DNA of 64,000 nt from Ashinkailepas kermadecensis (Eukaryota; Arthropoda; Thecostraca; Neolepadidae): NCBI GenBank assembly GCA_034440615.1, contig JAOTOM010004738.1, positions 186,001-250,000 of the forward strand, given 5' to 3'. The position numbers were made by a program, and so were the translations under genes. Numbering within the stretch: the stretch's first letter is position 1; the number at the start of each line of letters is the position of its first letter. Under the pieces are notes generated by a model, which worked only from the letters and a program-made list of their open reading frames with translations, was not told the origin of the DNA and did no database searches. Below are positions 24,381 to 35,996 of this stretch, in pieces.

Positions 24381-25800
24381 TATGCATTTTTAATGCACCG
24401 TTTCTGGGTTCTACTACAACTTTCCCACATGGACGCACAGTATCCTAGGTGAGGGACTAGAAGTTTCTCAATCAGCGCCGGTTTCGTAATGTTATGAAAC
24501 TTATGAGGAAGTCAGGCGAGTCCAGTAAGTATGCGGTTACACCGACGCACAAGGGTGGATACGTACACATCCGATGGCAGATGTCAGTCAATTTGCACAC
24601 GCAGTAATTTCACGGAGTTCGTAGGTATATTATTTCTAACACACCCAGACGAACGGAGCACTCCACAGGAGCATGCTGTCTAGAAGATTGAAGACACCCA
24701 TCTCAGGTTTGGAGAGATGTACTTTGAATCGATTTTGAATGAACCTGTTAAAAGCGATCGCTAATGATGCTCCATGACACCTTATGAATTCAATTACGAT
24801 GATGAATCTTTGAAAATAGATTGTTTTCAATATTGAAAACTAAAATGACCAAATATCCGATATAGCGACAATTGCACAGATGTGTCGAACTTGATCACAT
24901 TTACCAGAAGATGGCCGTTCCTCGTCCAGGACGGCTTCGGCTATCTAGGTTCTGATATACCATGCCAAAGCACGCGGCTTGTGTAAGAGCTTCCCGTGTT
25001 GTGCTGACCAATGAGCATTGAGCTCCTCTATTCTGCAAGGGCGTGGTCCGCGTAAAAATGGCGTCGTGGCCACATGCGTTATTGGACGTTCTTCTCATCA
25101 TGTAGGATGAACTTGGACCAGCATATGTCTATGCAGACTAGCTTGCCATTTATCCGACACTATTCATCGGGTATTCCAGGTATAAGCATACCACATGCGT
25201 CATTGGATATTTTTCTCATTACGTGGACGGGTTCAACCAGCGTATGAATATGTAAGATAATTTGTCAATTATCTGACACTACTGGTCGGGTATTCAAGGC
25301 GTAAACATGCCAATTACGCATGGATATAAAGTACCTTGATCACTCTAATTCGAGTGCATTGCGTCTATTATTCAATCTGAGCATCGATCAGAGATGCTGG
25401 CCTGGGTCGGCTCCACCAAGAGTCGACAGTGTCTGGAGAGCTGCTTCCCGAGCCCGACATGCCCAGAGCCGCTCCGGCGTCGGTACATTCCACCGCACTG
25501 CTGCGGTGGGAAGCTTGTCGGCGAATGATACATCCAGTGAGGCGAAGCCTGTTACGTTTTTGAACAGGTATGACCACTCCCCAGTTGACGATAGCATGCG
25601 GTCAGGTTGGGGCGGTTAAGGTCAGGTCGGTCTCGCCCGGCGGCGGAGGCTCCCCGCCCGCGGGATTGACCGATTGTGTGCAGCGGCACCGGACGCGTTG
25701 ACCGGTGGTAGCCAAGCCCCTTGTGTGCGTGGCTTGCGAGTGGATCCAGGGCGACGGCTCGCGCCTTTGAATTGCAACACGTGTACAGCCGCCTGCGCGA
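24381..25800. other. Intergenic, no supported gene
   Basis: Nothing recognised, except two loosely similar stretches around 25050-25150 and 25190-25290 (CACATGCGTYATTGGA followed by CTCATYAYGT), which look like an old tandem duplication of about 120 bases. Confidence 0.5.
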
Positions 25801-25884
25801 CGGATCTAGATCACGTCTCGCCGGATCTAGATCACGTCTCGGTCGATCTAGATCACGTCTCGACGGATCTAGATCACGTCTCGC
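25801..25884 (+). repeat. 21-bp minisatellite with palindromic core
   Basis: Four copies of CGGATCTAGATCACGTCTCGC. Each contains GATCTAGATC, a perfect palindrome. Confidence 0.95.
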
Positions 25885-26284
25885 CGTTGCCGGCGCGGAG
25901 TTCGACGAGACAACCCGCCGACCATTCCACGAGAACGGCAAAACTTTGTGTCGAAAATGTTGGAGAGGCTGGACAAGAAGAGAAACAGCGGAATAGCGGG
26001 GATATGTGACTAAGCAGCGGCGAGCGGGCTAGTCTGCTCGATTGGATTCAACGCACAATTGACAAAGCAAAAAGCACCATGATCGAAGCATTTAACAGTA
26101 AGATCGAATCTTTGGAGAAAAAAGAGCTTCATGTCCTGAAAAAAAACAAAATTTTGGTAATCGGGCTGAAGTTTAAGAACTTCAAAGGTAAGTGAAAGCA
26201 AACGGTAATGTCATTAATAAACTCGAAGAGCAGATAGAAAGCATAGATAACAACTGGCCATAAAGCTCACTGAATATTATAGTA

Positions 26285-26470
26285 TAGAATTTGGCAAACA
26301 CCCTACGGACGAACGGAACCTCGGGTTCTTTTACGACGCATTCAACCGCTAGGTCACATAGCGTCGCCATCCTCTCACGCCGATTGGTCGCGAGTGGACT
26401 CGGTAATGCCGTCGGTTGTGAGATTCGAAGCCACGATCTAGCGATCAAGAGTCCGACGCTCTGGGTTGGG
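26285..26470 (-). mobile_element. tRNA(Lys)-like SINE, copy 2
   Basis: Read on the - strand, the head is AGAGCGTCGGACTCTTGATC..GATCGTGGCTTCGAATCTCAC. This aligns with a tRNA-Lys(CUU) from the D arm through the T arm, with a B-box-like GGCTTCGAATC. The body (GCGTGAGAGGATGG, GACGCTATGTGACCTAGCGG, TTGAATGCGTCGTAAAAG) is the one shared with copies 1 and 3, although the tRNA heads differ. A 46-base A run lies beyond the head rather than at the tail, so it is not this SINE's own tail. Confidence 0.75.
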
Positions 26471-26474
26471 AAAA

Positions 26475-26477
<3 letters not shown>

Positions 26478-26523
<46 letters not shown>
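26478..26523 (+). repeat. Poly(A) run, 46 bases
   Basis: An uninterrupted A tract between the SINE head (on its left) and the truncated 3' side of the - strand LINE (on its right). It is a T run in the sense of both elements. Confidence 0.95.
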
Positions 26524-26525
<2 letters not shown>

Positions 26526-27390
26526 GCCACCGGGATCCATTGTTATCGGGGAGGTCAATCGCCGCGCGGGCGAGACCGTCAACCCGTTCATTTCGGGATA
26601 CCCCTATGGATCCCTATCCAGGGATCCAGAGCAGGGTGAGTAGAAGGTGTGCGTGGTTGGCATTGTAGAGGTGTTGGATGGCGTGGAGCGTGGGGTGTGT
26701 GGTATTGTGTATTGGGGCGAGGGCGTCCACGGGGGATCGTGAGTCAGTGCATATTGTAGTAGGGGTAGTGATGTGTTGCGCAGTGATGTGTTGTAGGCAA
26801 GTTAGTATTGCGACTAGTTCTGCTGTGTATACCGAATGGTGAAGTGTTAATTTGGTTCGACCAGTGTCGGGCCCACCGCACCAGGCGGCTCCCGTACCAT
26901 TGCTGGTACGTGAGCCGTCCGTGTAGAAGAAGGTGTGTTGGAGGTGGGCCTCTTGATATTCAAAAAACTTAATTTGGACTTCGATGGGGGTGAGCAGGAT
27001 TTTATTTTGCCGAAAGAGATACTCGAGTTTGGGGTGTTTCATATGCCAAAGTGGGAGAAGGTGGGGGGGAACCCGGTCAGGGGCAACCTCCGGAAATTTC
27101 AGTGTGGATGTGAGAACCTGCTTCAAGTGAATGGCAATGCTGTATTTATTTTTGTTTTTGGAACGCCGAACCGAGGGTTTAGTCCATGCCACATTGGAGG
27201 GCTGATTTAGCTGTGTTGTTGTCCTGAAGTGGTATCTGACGAGTTGTAGTGTTCTGCGTTGTTGTAGGTTAGGGAGGCTGGTGATAGGTGGCGGTGCAGT
27301 GTGCTCCGGTGATGAGGCGGAGTGCGTGGTTTTGTGTGCATTCCAGTGACTTGGTGAGTGTTGGAGATATATTATCGAAGATAAACGCAT
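26524..27390 (-). pseudogene. LINE ORF2, RNase H domain
   Basis: The - strand frame from 27390 gives TFFYTDGSRTSNG, YTAELVAIL, TICTDSRSPVDAL and LLTLLWIPG, then a stop. Beyond the stop the text continues as NERVDGLARAAIDLP to 26524, supplying the last RNase H aspartate. The catalytic positions are preserved, but the frame is not. Confidence 0.85.
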
Positions 27391-27410
27391 TGTATTCCAG
27401 GATTGAACAA

Positions 27411-29450
27411 ATCAGTGCAATGTACATTTTGGGTAAGAGTCGTCCTGTCTGCACCCCAGTCGCGACCGCAGATGCAGCGCAGGAGATTGAGTCGAACAGT
27501 GCAGGGGCTGTTTAATATAGGTGATGTGGGGGCTAAAGTAAAGTCGCTTTATCGAGGATAATTCCGAGATATTTGAAAGAGGTTTGGAGGGGGATAATTT
27601 GATCGCGAAAGCGGAGCGGTTTGCTAGGCGGGATGTGTCTGGGAAGCCGGGAAAAGAGCATAGTGACCGATTTGGTGGGGAGATCTGTGGCCCCAGAGGG
27701 TGCACCACCATGAATCAATGTGATTCATGGCGAGTTGTTCAAAGTGATTAGCTGAATCTGCCGATGGTGTGTACACCAAATAGCCAAATCATCGGCATAG
27801 AGAGAATATTTTAGAAGGGGAGAAATTTGGGGAAGTTGTTCTAATACGTCGTTGATCATAATAAGGAGAGAGTTGGAGATAGGACGCTGCCTTGCGGGAC
27901 GCCTTGGTCCAAGAGTGTGGGGCCGGGAATGAATGTTGCCGCAGCGGGCGACGAAGGAGCGATTTTCTAGAAAGTTGGTGATAAAGGTGGCTATTCTGCC
28001 CTTGATACCAATGCGGTGTAATTTAATTCGAAGGACAGAACTATGTACTTTGTTAAACGCGGATGTTAGGTCTAAAAAAATGGCGATGGTTTCGGATTTT
28101 TCCCGAAACCACGCTGGATTGGATCCACAATTTCGATCAGGTTGTCAGTGGTGCTTCGCCTTGGTCGGAAGCCGCTCTGGAAGGGGGATATAATTTTGTT
28201 GTTTTCGAGATAGACTCTGATTCTTCCATTGACCATGCGCTCAAAAAGTTTGCAAACACAACTAGTGAGAGAGATAGGACGATAGCTAGCGGGGAGATGT
28301 CGAGGTTTAGAAGGCTTAGGTATAGGAATAATGATGCTAGTAGACCAAGAAGGTGGAAAAGTGCCGTCAGTCCAGTAATTGATTTAGCGCCGAGAGGAGG
28401 TTATCCTTACCCGAGTCAGAGAGATTTTGAAAGAAGAGATATGTCAGGTGATCAGGTCCAGGTGCCCTACTGGCTACCTTGGAAGGGAATAATTTTTAAT
28501 TCATAGGGGGTAAAGGGTGGCGTTGTAGGGTTCGGTGTTATCTGAGTCGAAGTGGCAAGTAGCAAAGGGTGTCCCGAAGGAATACGGTGGTGTGCTGTGA
28601 GTATTGAGTGTTGGAAGATATGTCAGAGTAATGGGTGGCGAAGTGTTCCGCGACGGCTGTGGGCTCGGCTATGCGCTGCTGGTTAATCGTCAGTTGTGGG
28701 AATGCGCGGTGTGGGGATCTGCCATTCGCAAAGGAGCGAGTTGGGTCCAGATTTGGGAGATGGGGATGTAACGGTTGAAGGTGTTCGAGTAGAGTTGCCA
28801 GCTGTGTTTCTTGGCCGAGAAGGATAGTTCGCTGACAACGTAGTTTTGCCTCGCGGGCTTCTACCATGTTTTTTTGGAAGGTGAGGTTTTTCGAAATTTG
28901 CGCTCAGCCCGCCGCCGTGAGGCGACGGCTCGTTTGCATTCATCGTTCCACGACGGCACGGATTTACGTTCGGGTGGGCGACGAGTTTGGGTACGTACTT
29001 TTCTTCCGCGAGTAGTATGGTATTGAGCAGTGCCGAATTGGAGGTTGAGACTGAGGTGGGATGAGATTATCAATTTCCTGGTAGAAAGATGGCCATTTCG
29101 CTTTGCGAACGTTCCAGTTGGGCATAAAAAACGGTCTCTAGACTGGGCTGAGCGTTCGAGGGTGATGTGGATTGGGAAGTGATCACTAGAAGCAGGGGGT
29201 GAAAAGGGTTTGAACGTGCCAGGAGAAAAGGAGAGATAGAAGCCGAGGCTAGGGGAGGAGGTCAATGGCAGACAGGCGGTACGGGGCGATGTCTGTGTTG
29301 TGTGTGGGTGTTTGGTCGTTTAAAAAAGACCATGTTGTGGGTGCTGAGGGTGTTTTTTTCAACTTTAGGGTGTCCTGCGCTGGGATGTGGTGCTGACAAC
29401 CTCATGCCTGGTGGTGAGCGTTGAGATCGCCCAGCACCAGACAGGAGTGG
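27411..29450 (-). pseudogene. LINE ORF2, endonuclease remnant and RT
   Basis: The endonuclease survives as VLGDLNAHHQA (about 29410-29440) and SSDHFPIHITLE (about 29190-29160), the GDxNxHH and SDH motifs. RT motifs follow on the - strand: GVPQGSVLSPTL (about 27905) and SLYADDLAIWCTHH (about 27795, intact YADD). FKYLGIILDK lies near 27550. Stops and shifts separate the blocks. The endonuclease part is much shorter than usual, so an internal deletion lies between its two motifs. Confidence 0.8.
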
Positions 29451-29471
29451 CGGGAGAGGCCAAGAGAGTGG

Positions 29472-30680
29472 TTACAGGGAGGATAGAGATAGTGTATGCG
29501 TAGAGGAAGATAGAGGGAAAGTACAGTAAGTTCTAGTTGTGCAATTTGAAAGTGGAAGGTGTGCGGGCGACAAAGTGGCCCGCGGCTGGGCGCGTGGCCT
29601 GAGGCGGGACGGCCTGTTGGTGGTGAGGGTTCCGGGTGTCAGAGGGTCCGGCGACAGGGGCGGGGGGGGAGCGCTAACCGGGCCAGGCGAGAGGCAAGGG
29701 GCAGGGGAGGAGAGTGTAGGCTGGGGTCGTGCGGTCCAGCCCGAGGGGGGCGAGAAGCCGCCTCGGTCGGGGTCGGCCACAGGGGGGCCGAGCGGGGCCG
29801 AGCCCACACCATCGGTGGTGTGGGTGGAGAGGAGACTCGGGCGGTGAGTCGGCGCTGCTGGCGTTCCTTGGCTTCGAGCCATGCCGGGCACCGGGGGGAT
29901 GAGGCTGGGTGGGGGCCCGTGCAGGACGCGCACCGAGGGGCCTCGGAGGTACATGTTTCTGTGGGTGTCCCTCGGCACATCTCCCGCAGACCGGCTCTCT
30001 GGCGCGGCAGGCCTTGCCCAAGTGGCCATACTTCTGGCAGAAGCCACAGCGAGACGGGGGCGGTGTCCATGGGCGGAGGGCGATGCGCAGATAGCCGGTC
30101 ATTATGTAGGCGGGCGGGATCTGGGTCCGGAATCCCAGTTTTAGCACCGGACCGAGGCGGGGACGGCGGTCGAGGCGGGTTACTTCACATACGCCCTGGT
30201 CCTGCAGCTCGACCAGGAGCTCCTCTTCGGATGTCTCCGTCAGCTCAGGGGCATGTGGGTCATGTGGATCATGTTGAATCGGTCCGCCGGTTCGACCTTG
30301 ACTGGGCAGTCCATGAACCTCTCTAGGTTCATGAGCTGCCGGGCCTGGGAGGCCTCCCTGACCCGTACAAGGAGGGCCCCGGAGCGCAGGACCTTGGCGG
30401 ACGCCACTCCGCCTGTCCATCTGTCAAGGTGACGGGCTATCCAGAAGGGGGAGGTGCGGGACCACGAGCCCTCCGTCCTAGTCACCAGGACGAAGGACTC
30501 CCCCTCCGGAGGGTCGCGGGGAGGGGGCAGGCGGGCTCCAGGCCGGGGGCGGCGTCCTCCGTCCTCCGAGGGGGCGGGGTGTCCCCGGGCATACCGGGGC
30601 AGGGCGGGTGCGCTTACACCAGAGGGGAGTGGGTGGAGTGTATGTGTGGATAGGGCGCCCTGAAGGGGTGCAGGCAAGAA
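29472..30680 (-). pseudogene. LINE ORF1 (gag-like) with CCHC knuckles
   Basis: Shifted frames read SFVLVTRTEGSW...KVLRSGALLVRVREASQARQL and later PAYIMTGYLRIALRPWTPPPSRCGFCQKYGHLGKACRAREPVCGRCAEGH. The last part is a CCHC knuckle (CxxCxxxGHxxxxC) followed by a second CxxC...H. This is the RNA-binding ORF1 protein of I/Jockey-type LINEs. Frameshifts near 30300 and 29700 break it. Confidence 0.8.
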
Positions 30681-30767
30681 AGGTACCCGGAGGGGATGCT
30701 GCAAGGAAAGATGTGAAAAGAGCTGGCGTGTGAAAGGAGAAGAAAGACACAGAGTTTTGGAGGGCTG

Positions 30768-31555
30768 GGAAAATCGGTGAGAGGCGGGGGCAGTCACGCT
30801 CAGAGAACGCTAGCCCGATCCATTGAAACAGAAAGTTACCTATGACCGATTCTAACCTATGGGGAGGGATGGAAAACAAACAGTCGAGGCTGGCCGCCGG
30901 TACAACTCGGTTTCCCGACGGTGCCCGAGAGCACCGCTAGGCCGAGGGGGAGTGGGAGGGGAGCTGCGACGGCTAGTCCGACGAGAACCGACTAGTGGCG
31001 TCGGCCGGCTAATCCGGCTGACAACCGACTAGTGGCTGAGGGGGCGGAGCTTCCCGTAGATGTCCTGGAAAGGACACCTACGAGACAGCTGGAAAGGGCG
31101 GGTGGGGACTTGAACGGCGGACAGCTTCTTTGGCTCAATCTCTGGTTGTGGAAACCAGGTCTTGTCAAGCCTTCGACGACAACGACCACGACCACCACCA
31201 CGACCCTCCCAGCTGTCTCGTAGGTGTCCTTATTAGGGCATCTACGGGAAGCTCAGCCCCCCGGGTGACGTCAGACACCCGGACCACTAGTTGGTTGTCA
31301 GCCGGATTAGCCGGCCGGCGCCACTAGACGGTTGCTCGCCGGAATAGCCGGCGTAGCCCCCCTCCCAACCCCCTTCGGCCCAGTGGTGCTCTCAAGCGCC
31401 GTCGGGAAACCGAATTGTATCAGCGGTCGGCTTTGATTGTTTTTGTCCCATCCCTCCCCATAGGTTAGAATCGGTCATAGGTAACTTTCTGTTTCAATGG
31501 ATCGGGCTAGCGTTCTCTGAGCGTGACTGCCCCCGCCTCTGACCGATTTTCCCAC
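30768..31555. repeat. Head-to-head duplication of the LINE-2 leader
   Basis: Bases 30768-31090 and 31205-31555 are inverted copies of each other. Examples are GATCCATTGAAACAGAAAG at 30817 against CTTTCTGTTTCAATGGATC near 31483, and GACACCTACGAGACAGCTGG against CCAGCTGTCTCGTAGGTGTC. The left copy runs into ORF1 of the - strand LINE; the right copy ends shortly after the leader. About 110 bases separate the arms. Confidence 0.85.
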
Positions 31556-32935
31556 ACCTTCACCCATCGTCATCACAGTTCAGGCCTGCTGTGCTCCGAT
31601 GCTCCATCAAGGCCGGTGTGTTTTAGCCTGCATATGGACGCGGACATATTTTACTTCAGCCGGTGTGTGTTTGTTGGTGTGTAGGGTGAGGGGAGGGTGA
31701 CGGTAACGTTGACGATGACGATGATGTTGACGATTACGATGGACCCGAGTCCATTGTATGACTCTGTAGTCGCATGCTATGACTCAAAGTTTTTATGTTA
31801 ACATGTACTGTGAATTGCTCTTTTGCTTATGTGACTTCATCTGTTACTGGACGATTTTTCCCGTTGGCGAGGATGCTGAATAAACAAACATACACATTGT
31901 CAAAGAAAAAATCAGAATTATTGAGGTCTGAAAATATAGTGGGCGAAATACGACGAGTTTTTTTTTGTGTGTGGGGGGGGGGTCTAGTACGTTGACACTT
32001 CGGCCCCCCCCCCCTAATGTTTTTCACAAATCGGCACCCCTGCGCTGTAGTACATTGTCTGAGCTGTAGCCCCAACTGGACAGCGCTCGAGCATACTCGA
32101 CCTGCCCGCACATGCCCGATTTCAGCCCAAGAAGAGATACGCCGCGTTACGTGGGCGGGCGTGTCCCCACGCGGGCTGAGCTTGGGCATGACCAAATTTC
32201 CTTGCTTGGGTTAGCTCTGGCTAGTGTTGGGCATATGCGAATGCAAACAGGCTCACTTTAGTTGGGCCCCGATCAGGCATTCCCAAGAATAGCCCGGCCA
32301 CTGCTGTTATCGTTTGGCTTATTTTGGTGTTACGACACACCCACTGCTTGGTCATTTGGCGCCCAAGCAGTTCCGTGGATTGCAAGCTGTCTACACGAAT
32401 TCAACTGGATATGCTTCGACTTCTTAAGGCTCACTCACAGTTTACTGTCATCCTGTGGCCCAATAACTATGGTTATCTCACGCAATGTTCTGTTCTTGAC
32501 ACGCCTGTGCAATACAAGACAGCATGCATCTCAGTATCTCTGTGAGCCTGATGGCAATGAGCCGTCAGCAAAGTGGCGAATCCCGGCGGCCATCAGCGAA
32601 AGCAGGCGCCACAACTCGCGTGGTGTCGCCGGTCCAGACGACAGCGGCACGTCTGAAAAAAAAAACGGGCCATAAACTGGGCAAACCCGACTTTGCTGTG
32701 GCTCTGAATTGTCCTTCGGTTTGCCAGAGTTTAGCCAGAGCTAGGCCGCTTTGGTACGAAGTGGGAATTCCATACTTTTCCCGAGTGGTGGTTAAGCTCC
32801 GGTTTGCGCGGCGAAATTTCATGCATCTGTGAGACCCAACTTGAACTCGTTTTTTTCTGATTTGCCCAAGCGAAAGAGACGTTCGGCCAAAAAAATTGCT
32901 GGCTGGGTAGAAAGGTTTTCTTTCTGGTTAAGCAG
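31556..32935. other. Intergenic, no supported gene
   Basis: Contains a GATGACGATGATGTTGACG-type simple tract (about 31697-31742) and facing G and C runs (about 31972-32014). No gene family is recognised. Confidence 0.5.
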
Positions 32936-32939
32936 GGAC

Positions 32940-33715
32940 ACCAAAAATCAATCCGAGTGTCCATGGTATTTTTGTGGGCTAGCATGTTTTTCAGTTGGAG
33001 CCATACGCGATTTTGGGGCTCTCTCGCGCTATTTTGGGGCCCCAGAGTAGTTTTCCGGGTTCGGACTGATTTATATGTGTCTCTGCTTAAGTTTTGCTTC
33101 TGGGATTTTTGTTTTCTTATCCCTGTGGGATTGTGGAGGCAACAGCGATATTTCGAGCCTCGCCGTGATTTTTCCAAACCTCTCAGGGGAGGGGGTAATT
33201 TCCCCTTCCCCATTCGGAACAACACTGGGAATGCGCTACTTTTATGGGCCTCGGCTTGCTTTCGAGGTATCATGGCTTTGTGACCCCGGTTCACTTTGAA
33301 GGCCTCCGGTGTGTTTCTGAGGGCTAACAGTGTTTTTTTTTGGCGTGGGGGGGGGACATTTTTGCATTGCGGCTTTTTCAGGAACCGGTGTGTTTGGAAA
33401 GACTCCTGGTAAGCTTTGCTGTATTTATTTAGCGCTCCGGACACGAATGTTTGCTTCTCCTGCCGCTAATTTCGGCAGTCTGAGTTTTCGGGTTCCCGTT
33501 GTATTTATTTGTGATCCGATGCGAATTTTGGTGTTCCCGCACGATTTTCTTGGCGCTCCGGCATGGGTTTTCGAGGGTTCGCTGTATATATTTGGTGCCC
33601 CGACTGAATTTTATGTGGCAAGAGCGCTATTTTGGAGGCTCTGGTGCGATTGTTCGAGCCCCAGCGTGATTTTTTCGGGGCCCCGACGCAATTTTTCTAA
33701 GCTTCGACGGCCGCC
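32940..33715 (-). repeat. Degenerate GGGGCCC-type array, reverse orientation
   Basis: Units such as GCGATTTTGGGGCTC and GCGCTATTTTGGGGCCCC alternate at 30-45 base spacing. They are the complement of the array texture at 10200-10900 and in the large repeat. This is probably a further, diverged fragment of that family; no terminal sequence is visible. Confidence 0.65.
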
Positions 33716-33918
33716 TCCAGCCCTGATGACGCGGCAGGAATGTGCGGGAAATCTCATTTTGGTACCTACCTACTCAAGGCCCTTGACAAACCGCATCGAT
33801 ACCTACCGTACCTGGCCTAACTATTCCCGAAAATACTGGTGAATAGATAAGGGATAACGATTGGATAGGGATATCCATCTCTCCGTTAATAAACTATTTT
33901 GTGCAAGAAAAAGTGATA

Positions 33919-33961
33919 ATGAGATATTCTCAAGACGGATCATCAAGCGATGACGATTCAG
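33919..33961 (+). other. Candidate upstream LEO1 coding exon
   Basis: From an ATG at 33919 the frame reads MRYSQDGSSSDDDSG and ends at a GTAACT donor (33962) in phase 1, the phase needed by the acceptor at 40589. LEO1 proteins start with Ser/Asp-rich sequence, so the content fits. The exon is very short, the frame is also open upstream, and no start context or transcript supports it. Confidence 0.25.
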
Positions 33962-34117
33962 GTAACTGAAGTCCCTGCATGATATGAATTTCGGTATATA
34001 TCAAGATCAAGGTAAAATGTGACTTTTTGGATTTTTTAAAAATTTTCATATGGGGTGTTTGAACGTGGAAATGATGATGCGACTACTCATTTTCTCTGCA
34101 AATGATTACTTTTCAGT

Positions 34118-34168
34118 ATGGGCGCTATATGACCTGTGCAGTCGATGCACCCCTAAACCACAATAACT
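34118..34168 (+). mobile_element. Micro-retroposon 2
   Basis: A 51-base insert begins ATGGGCGCTATATGACC and ends CAATAACT(AA). It is flanked by a direct repeat of 15-17 bases (AATGATTACTTTTCAGT at 34101-34117 and 34169-34185). The opposite arm of the foldback has the corresponding uninterrupted site near 36411-36436, showing the state before insertion. Confidence 0.85.
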
Positions 34169-34428
34169 AATGATTACTTTTCAGTTGGCAAAGAAATACA
34201 CTAGCAAAATCTTCACTCTACAAATATGGCATATTGCGTATACTGGTTTTCCGGTTAGGTTAGGTTATGTTTTGTTATGTTATGTTATGTTATGTTAGGT
34301 TATGTTAGGTTATGTTAGGCTAGGTTAGGTGGCTTTCTTTACCTTTTGGCCGACACATACTGCCAAGGTTAGTGATTTGTAAAGAGGTGTACAGTGACGT
34401 CACAGGAGTCAGGGAAGTGACATCACAG

Positions 34429-35996
34429 AAGGCCAGTCAGTTTGACCTCAATAGTTTGCAAGGTACTAGAAAAACTGGTTAAACAGAATGTTCAGATTCA
34501 TCTTGATAGGCACAATCTTTTATGGGATACTCAACATGGATTTCGATCTTGAAGGTCTTGTTTAACTAACCTTTTGGAGTTCATGGAGTATGTTACTAAA
34601 GAAGTAGACAATCAAAACAGGATGGATGTTGTGTACTTGGACTTTAGCAAAGCTTTTGATAAAGTTCCACATAGGAGGCTAATTCATCAACTACAGCAAC
34701 ATGGGATTGTTGGAAAAGTTCTAAGTTGGATTGAAGCATGGTTGAGGGGAAGGAAACAAAGGGTAATGTTAAATGGATGTAAATCTGATTGGAAGGATGT
34801 TCTGAGTGGAGTACCACAGGGCTCTGTTCTAGGGCTACTTCTCTTTATCATCTTTGTAAATAACATTGAGGTAGGGCTGAGGAATAGAGTGTTCAAATTT
34901 TCTGATGACATCAAACTGGTAGGAGTGGCAAACAGTTGTGATCAATCTAGTAATATTCAACTAGACTTGGAGGACCTAAAAAAGTGGGCTGATCAATGGC
35001 AGATGTCTTTTAACTATGACAAGTGTAAGGTTATGCATCTGGGGTCTGGAGGTGAGACTTTCAGATATACAATGGGAGGGAGGGAACTGGATGTTATTGA
35101 AGAGGAAAGGGACTTAGGTGTGTTGGTTTCAAATGGCCTTAAAGCAGAGAAACAATGTAGCTCAGCTAGGAACAGGGCACTCAGAATGCTGGGACTCATT
35201 AATAGAAGTGTGATGTATAAGAGCAAGGAAGTCATGAAAAAACTGTACTTAGCATATGTGCGACCCCACTTGGAATATTCTGTGCAAGCTTGGAGCCCCT
35301 ACCTAGAAAAAGATATAGACAAGTTAGAAAGAGTGCAACGCAAAGCAACTAAACTCATCAGTGGACTAGGTAGCTTAGAATATGGAGAAAGGCTTGTGGC
35401 ATTAGATATGTACTCACTCAAGTATAGGAGATAAGGGGGGACATGATTGAAATGTACAAAATTGTTAAAGGACTAGATCAGGTCAATTTAAATGGTGCTC
35501 TTCAGTTTAAAGTATCACACAGGGGTCACCAACTCAGGTTAGACAAGTTGAGGTGTAGGACAGTTAAGCGACAGCAGGTCTTCAGTCAAAGGGTTGTTGA
35601 TCAGTGGAATGGGCTGCCTGCTGATGTTGTGGGGAGTTCCTCATTGAATGTATTTAAAAGTAGGGTGGACAAATTTTTTAGGCAGGAAAATCTTGTTTTT
35701 GATTTCTAATTTGGATGGAGGGGATAATATTTATGTTAAATGTGCACGGCACAGACCCCTTTAAGCAGGGGCTATGGTAGCACAATGGGTATGATGGGAG
35801 GAGCTTGCAATTGTTGAGGGTGTTATGCAATAGCAAGTGGATGATGCTAGATAGGCTGGGATATATAGCTTCCTAGGAACTTGGGATTAGGGATTGATTG
35901 GGGTGAGAATATGTACATTTCTAGTACCTTTTCTAGATAGGCTTAACCCAGATGGGCCCCTGTGGCTCTTATTAAGCCTTAACACTTTATGACTTT
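34429..35996 (+). mobile_element. CR1/L2-like LINE, 5'-truncated
   Basis: The insert starts inside the RT domain (VSLTSIVCKVLEKL) and runs to the 3' end (TTAACACTTTATGACTTT). The 3' UTR carries GATGGGCCCCTGTGGCTCTT, shared with 4900-4950. It lies inside the foldback element: left-arm text stops at 34428 and resumes with AGGAGT at 35997. Confidence 0.85.
34436..35709 (+). pseudogene. LINE ORF2, RT to C-terminus
   Basis: The frame at 34574-35434 (286 codons) carries VVYLDFSKAFDKVPHRRL, LSGVPQGSVLGLLLF, the active-site block FSDDIKLVG, LGVLVSNGLK and YVRPHLEYSVQAWSPYLEKDIDKLERVQRKATKLI. The last is the characteristic end of CR1/L2/Jockey RT. One frame break at about 35434 separates it from 35443-35709 (MIEMYKIVKGLDQVN to VFKSRVDKFFRQENLVFDF). 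Another stop lies upstream in QHGFRS. The usual YADD/FADD reads FSDD here. With few lesions, this is the best-preserved retrotransposon coding region in the window. Confidence 0.85.

Larger units (their letters stand above)
26524..30833 (-). mobile_element. Broken LINE with zinc-knuckle gag, EN, RT and RNase H (LINE-2 of window)
   Basis: Order on the - strand: leader (about 30833-30640), ORF1 (about 30640-29500), endonuclease (about 29450-29150), RT (about 28900-27400) and RNase H (about 26940-26524). The architecture matches the LINE at 12764-19735, but the sequence is G/C-richer and distinct, so it is a different family of the same broad group. Many frameshifts and stops make it inactive. 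It is cut at 26524 beside the poly(A)/SINE. Its leader is mirrored at 31205-31555. Confidence 0.85.

Noticed and set aside
26478..26523. Poly(A) as the tail of the adjacent LINE or SINE
   Set aside because: Both neighbours are on the - strand, where the run reads as T and lies on the wrong side for a tail.
29539..30326. + strand frames of 102 and 255 codons
   Set aside because: They are shadows of the G/C-rich LINE ORF1 on the - strand, which has zinc knuckles.
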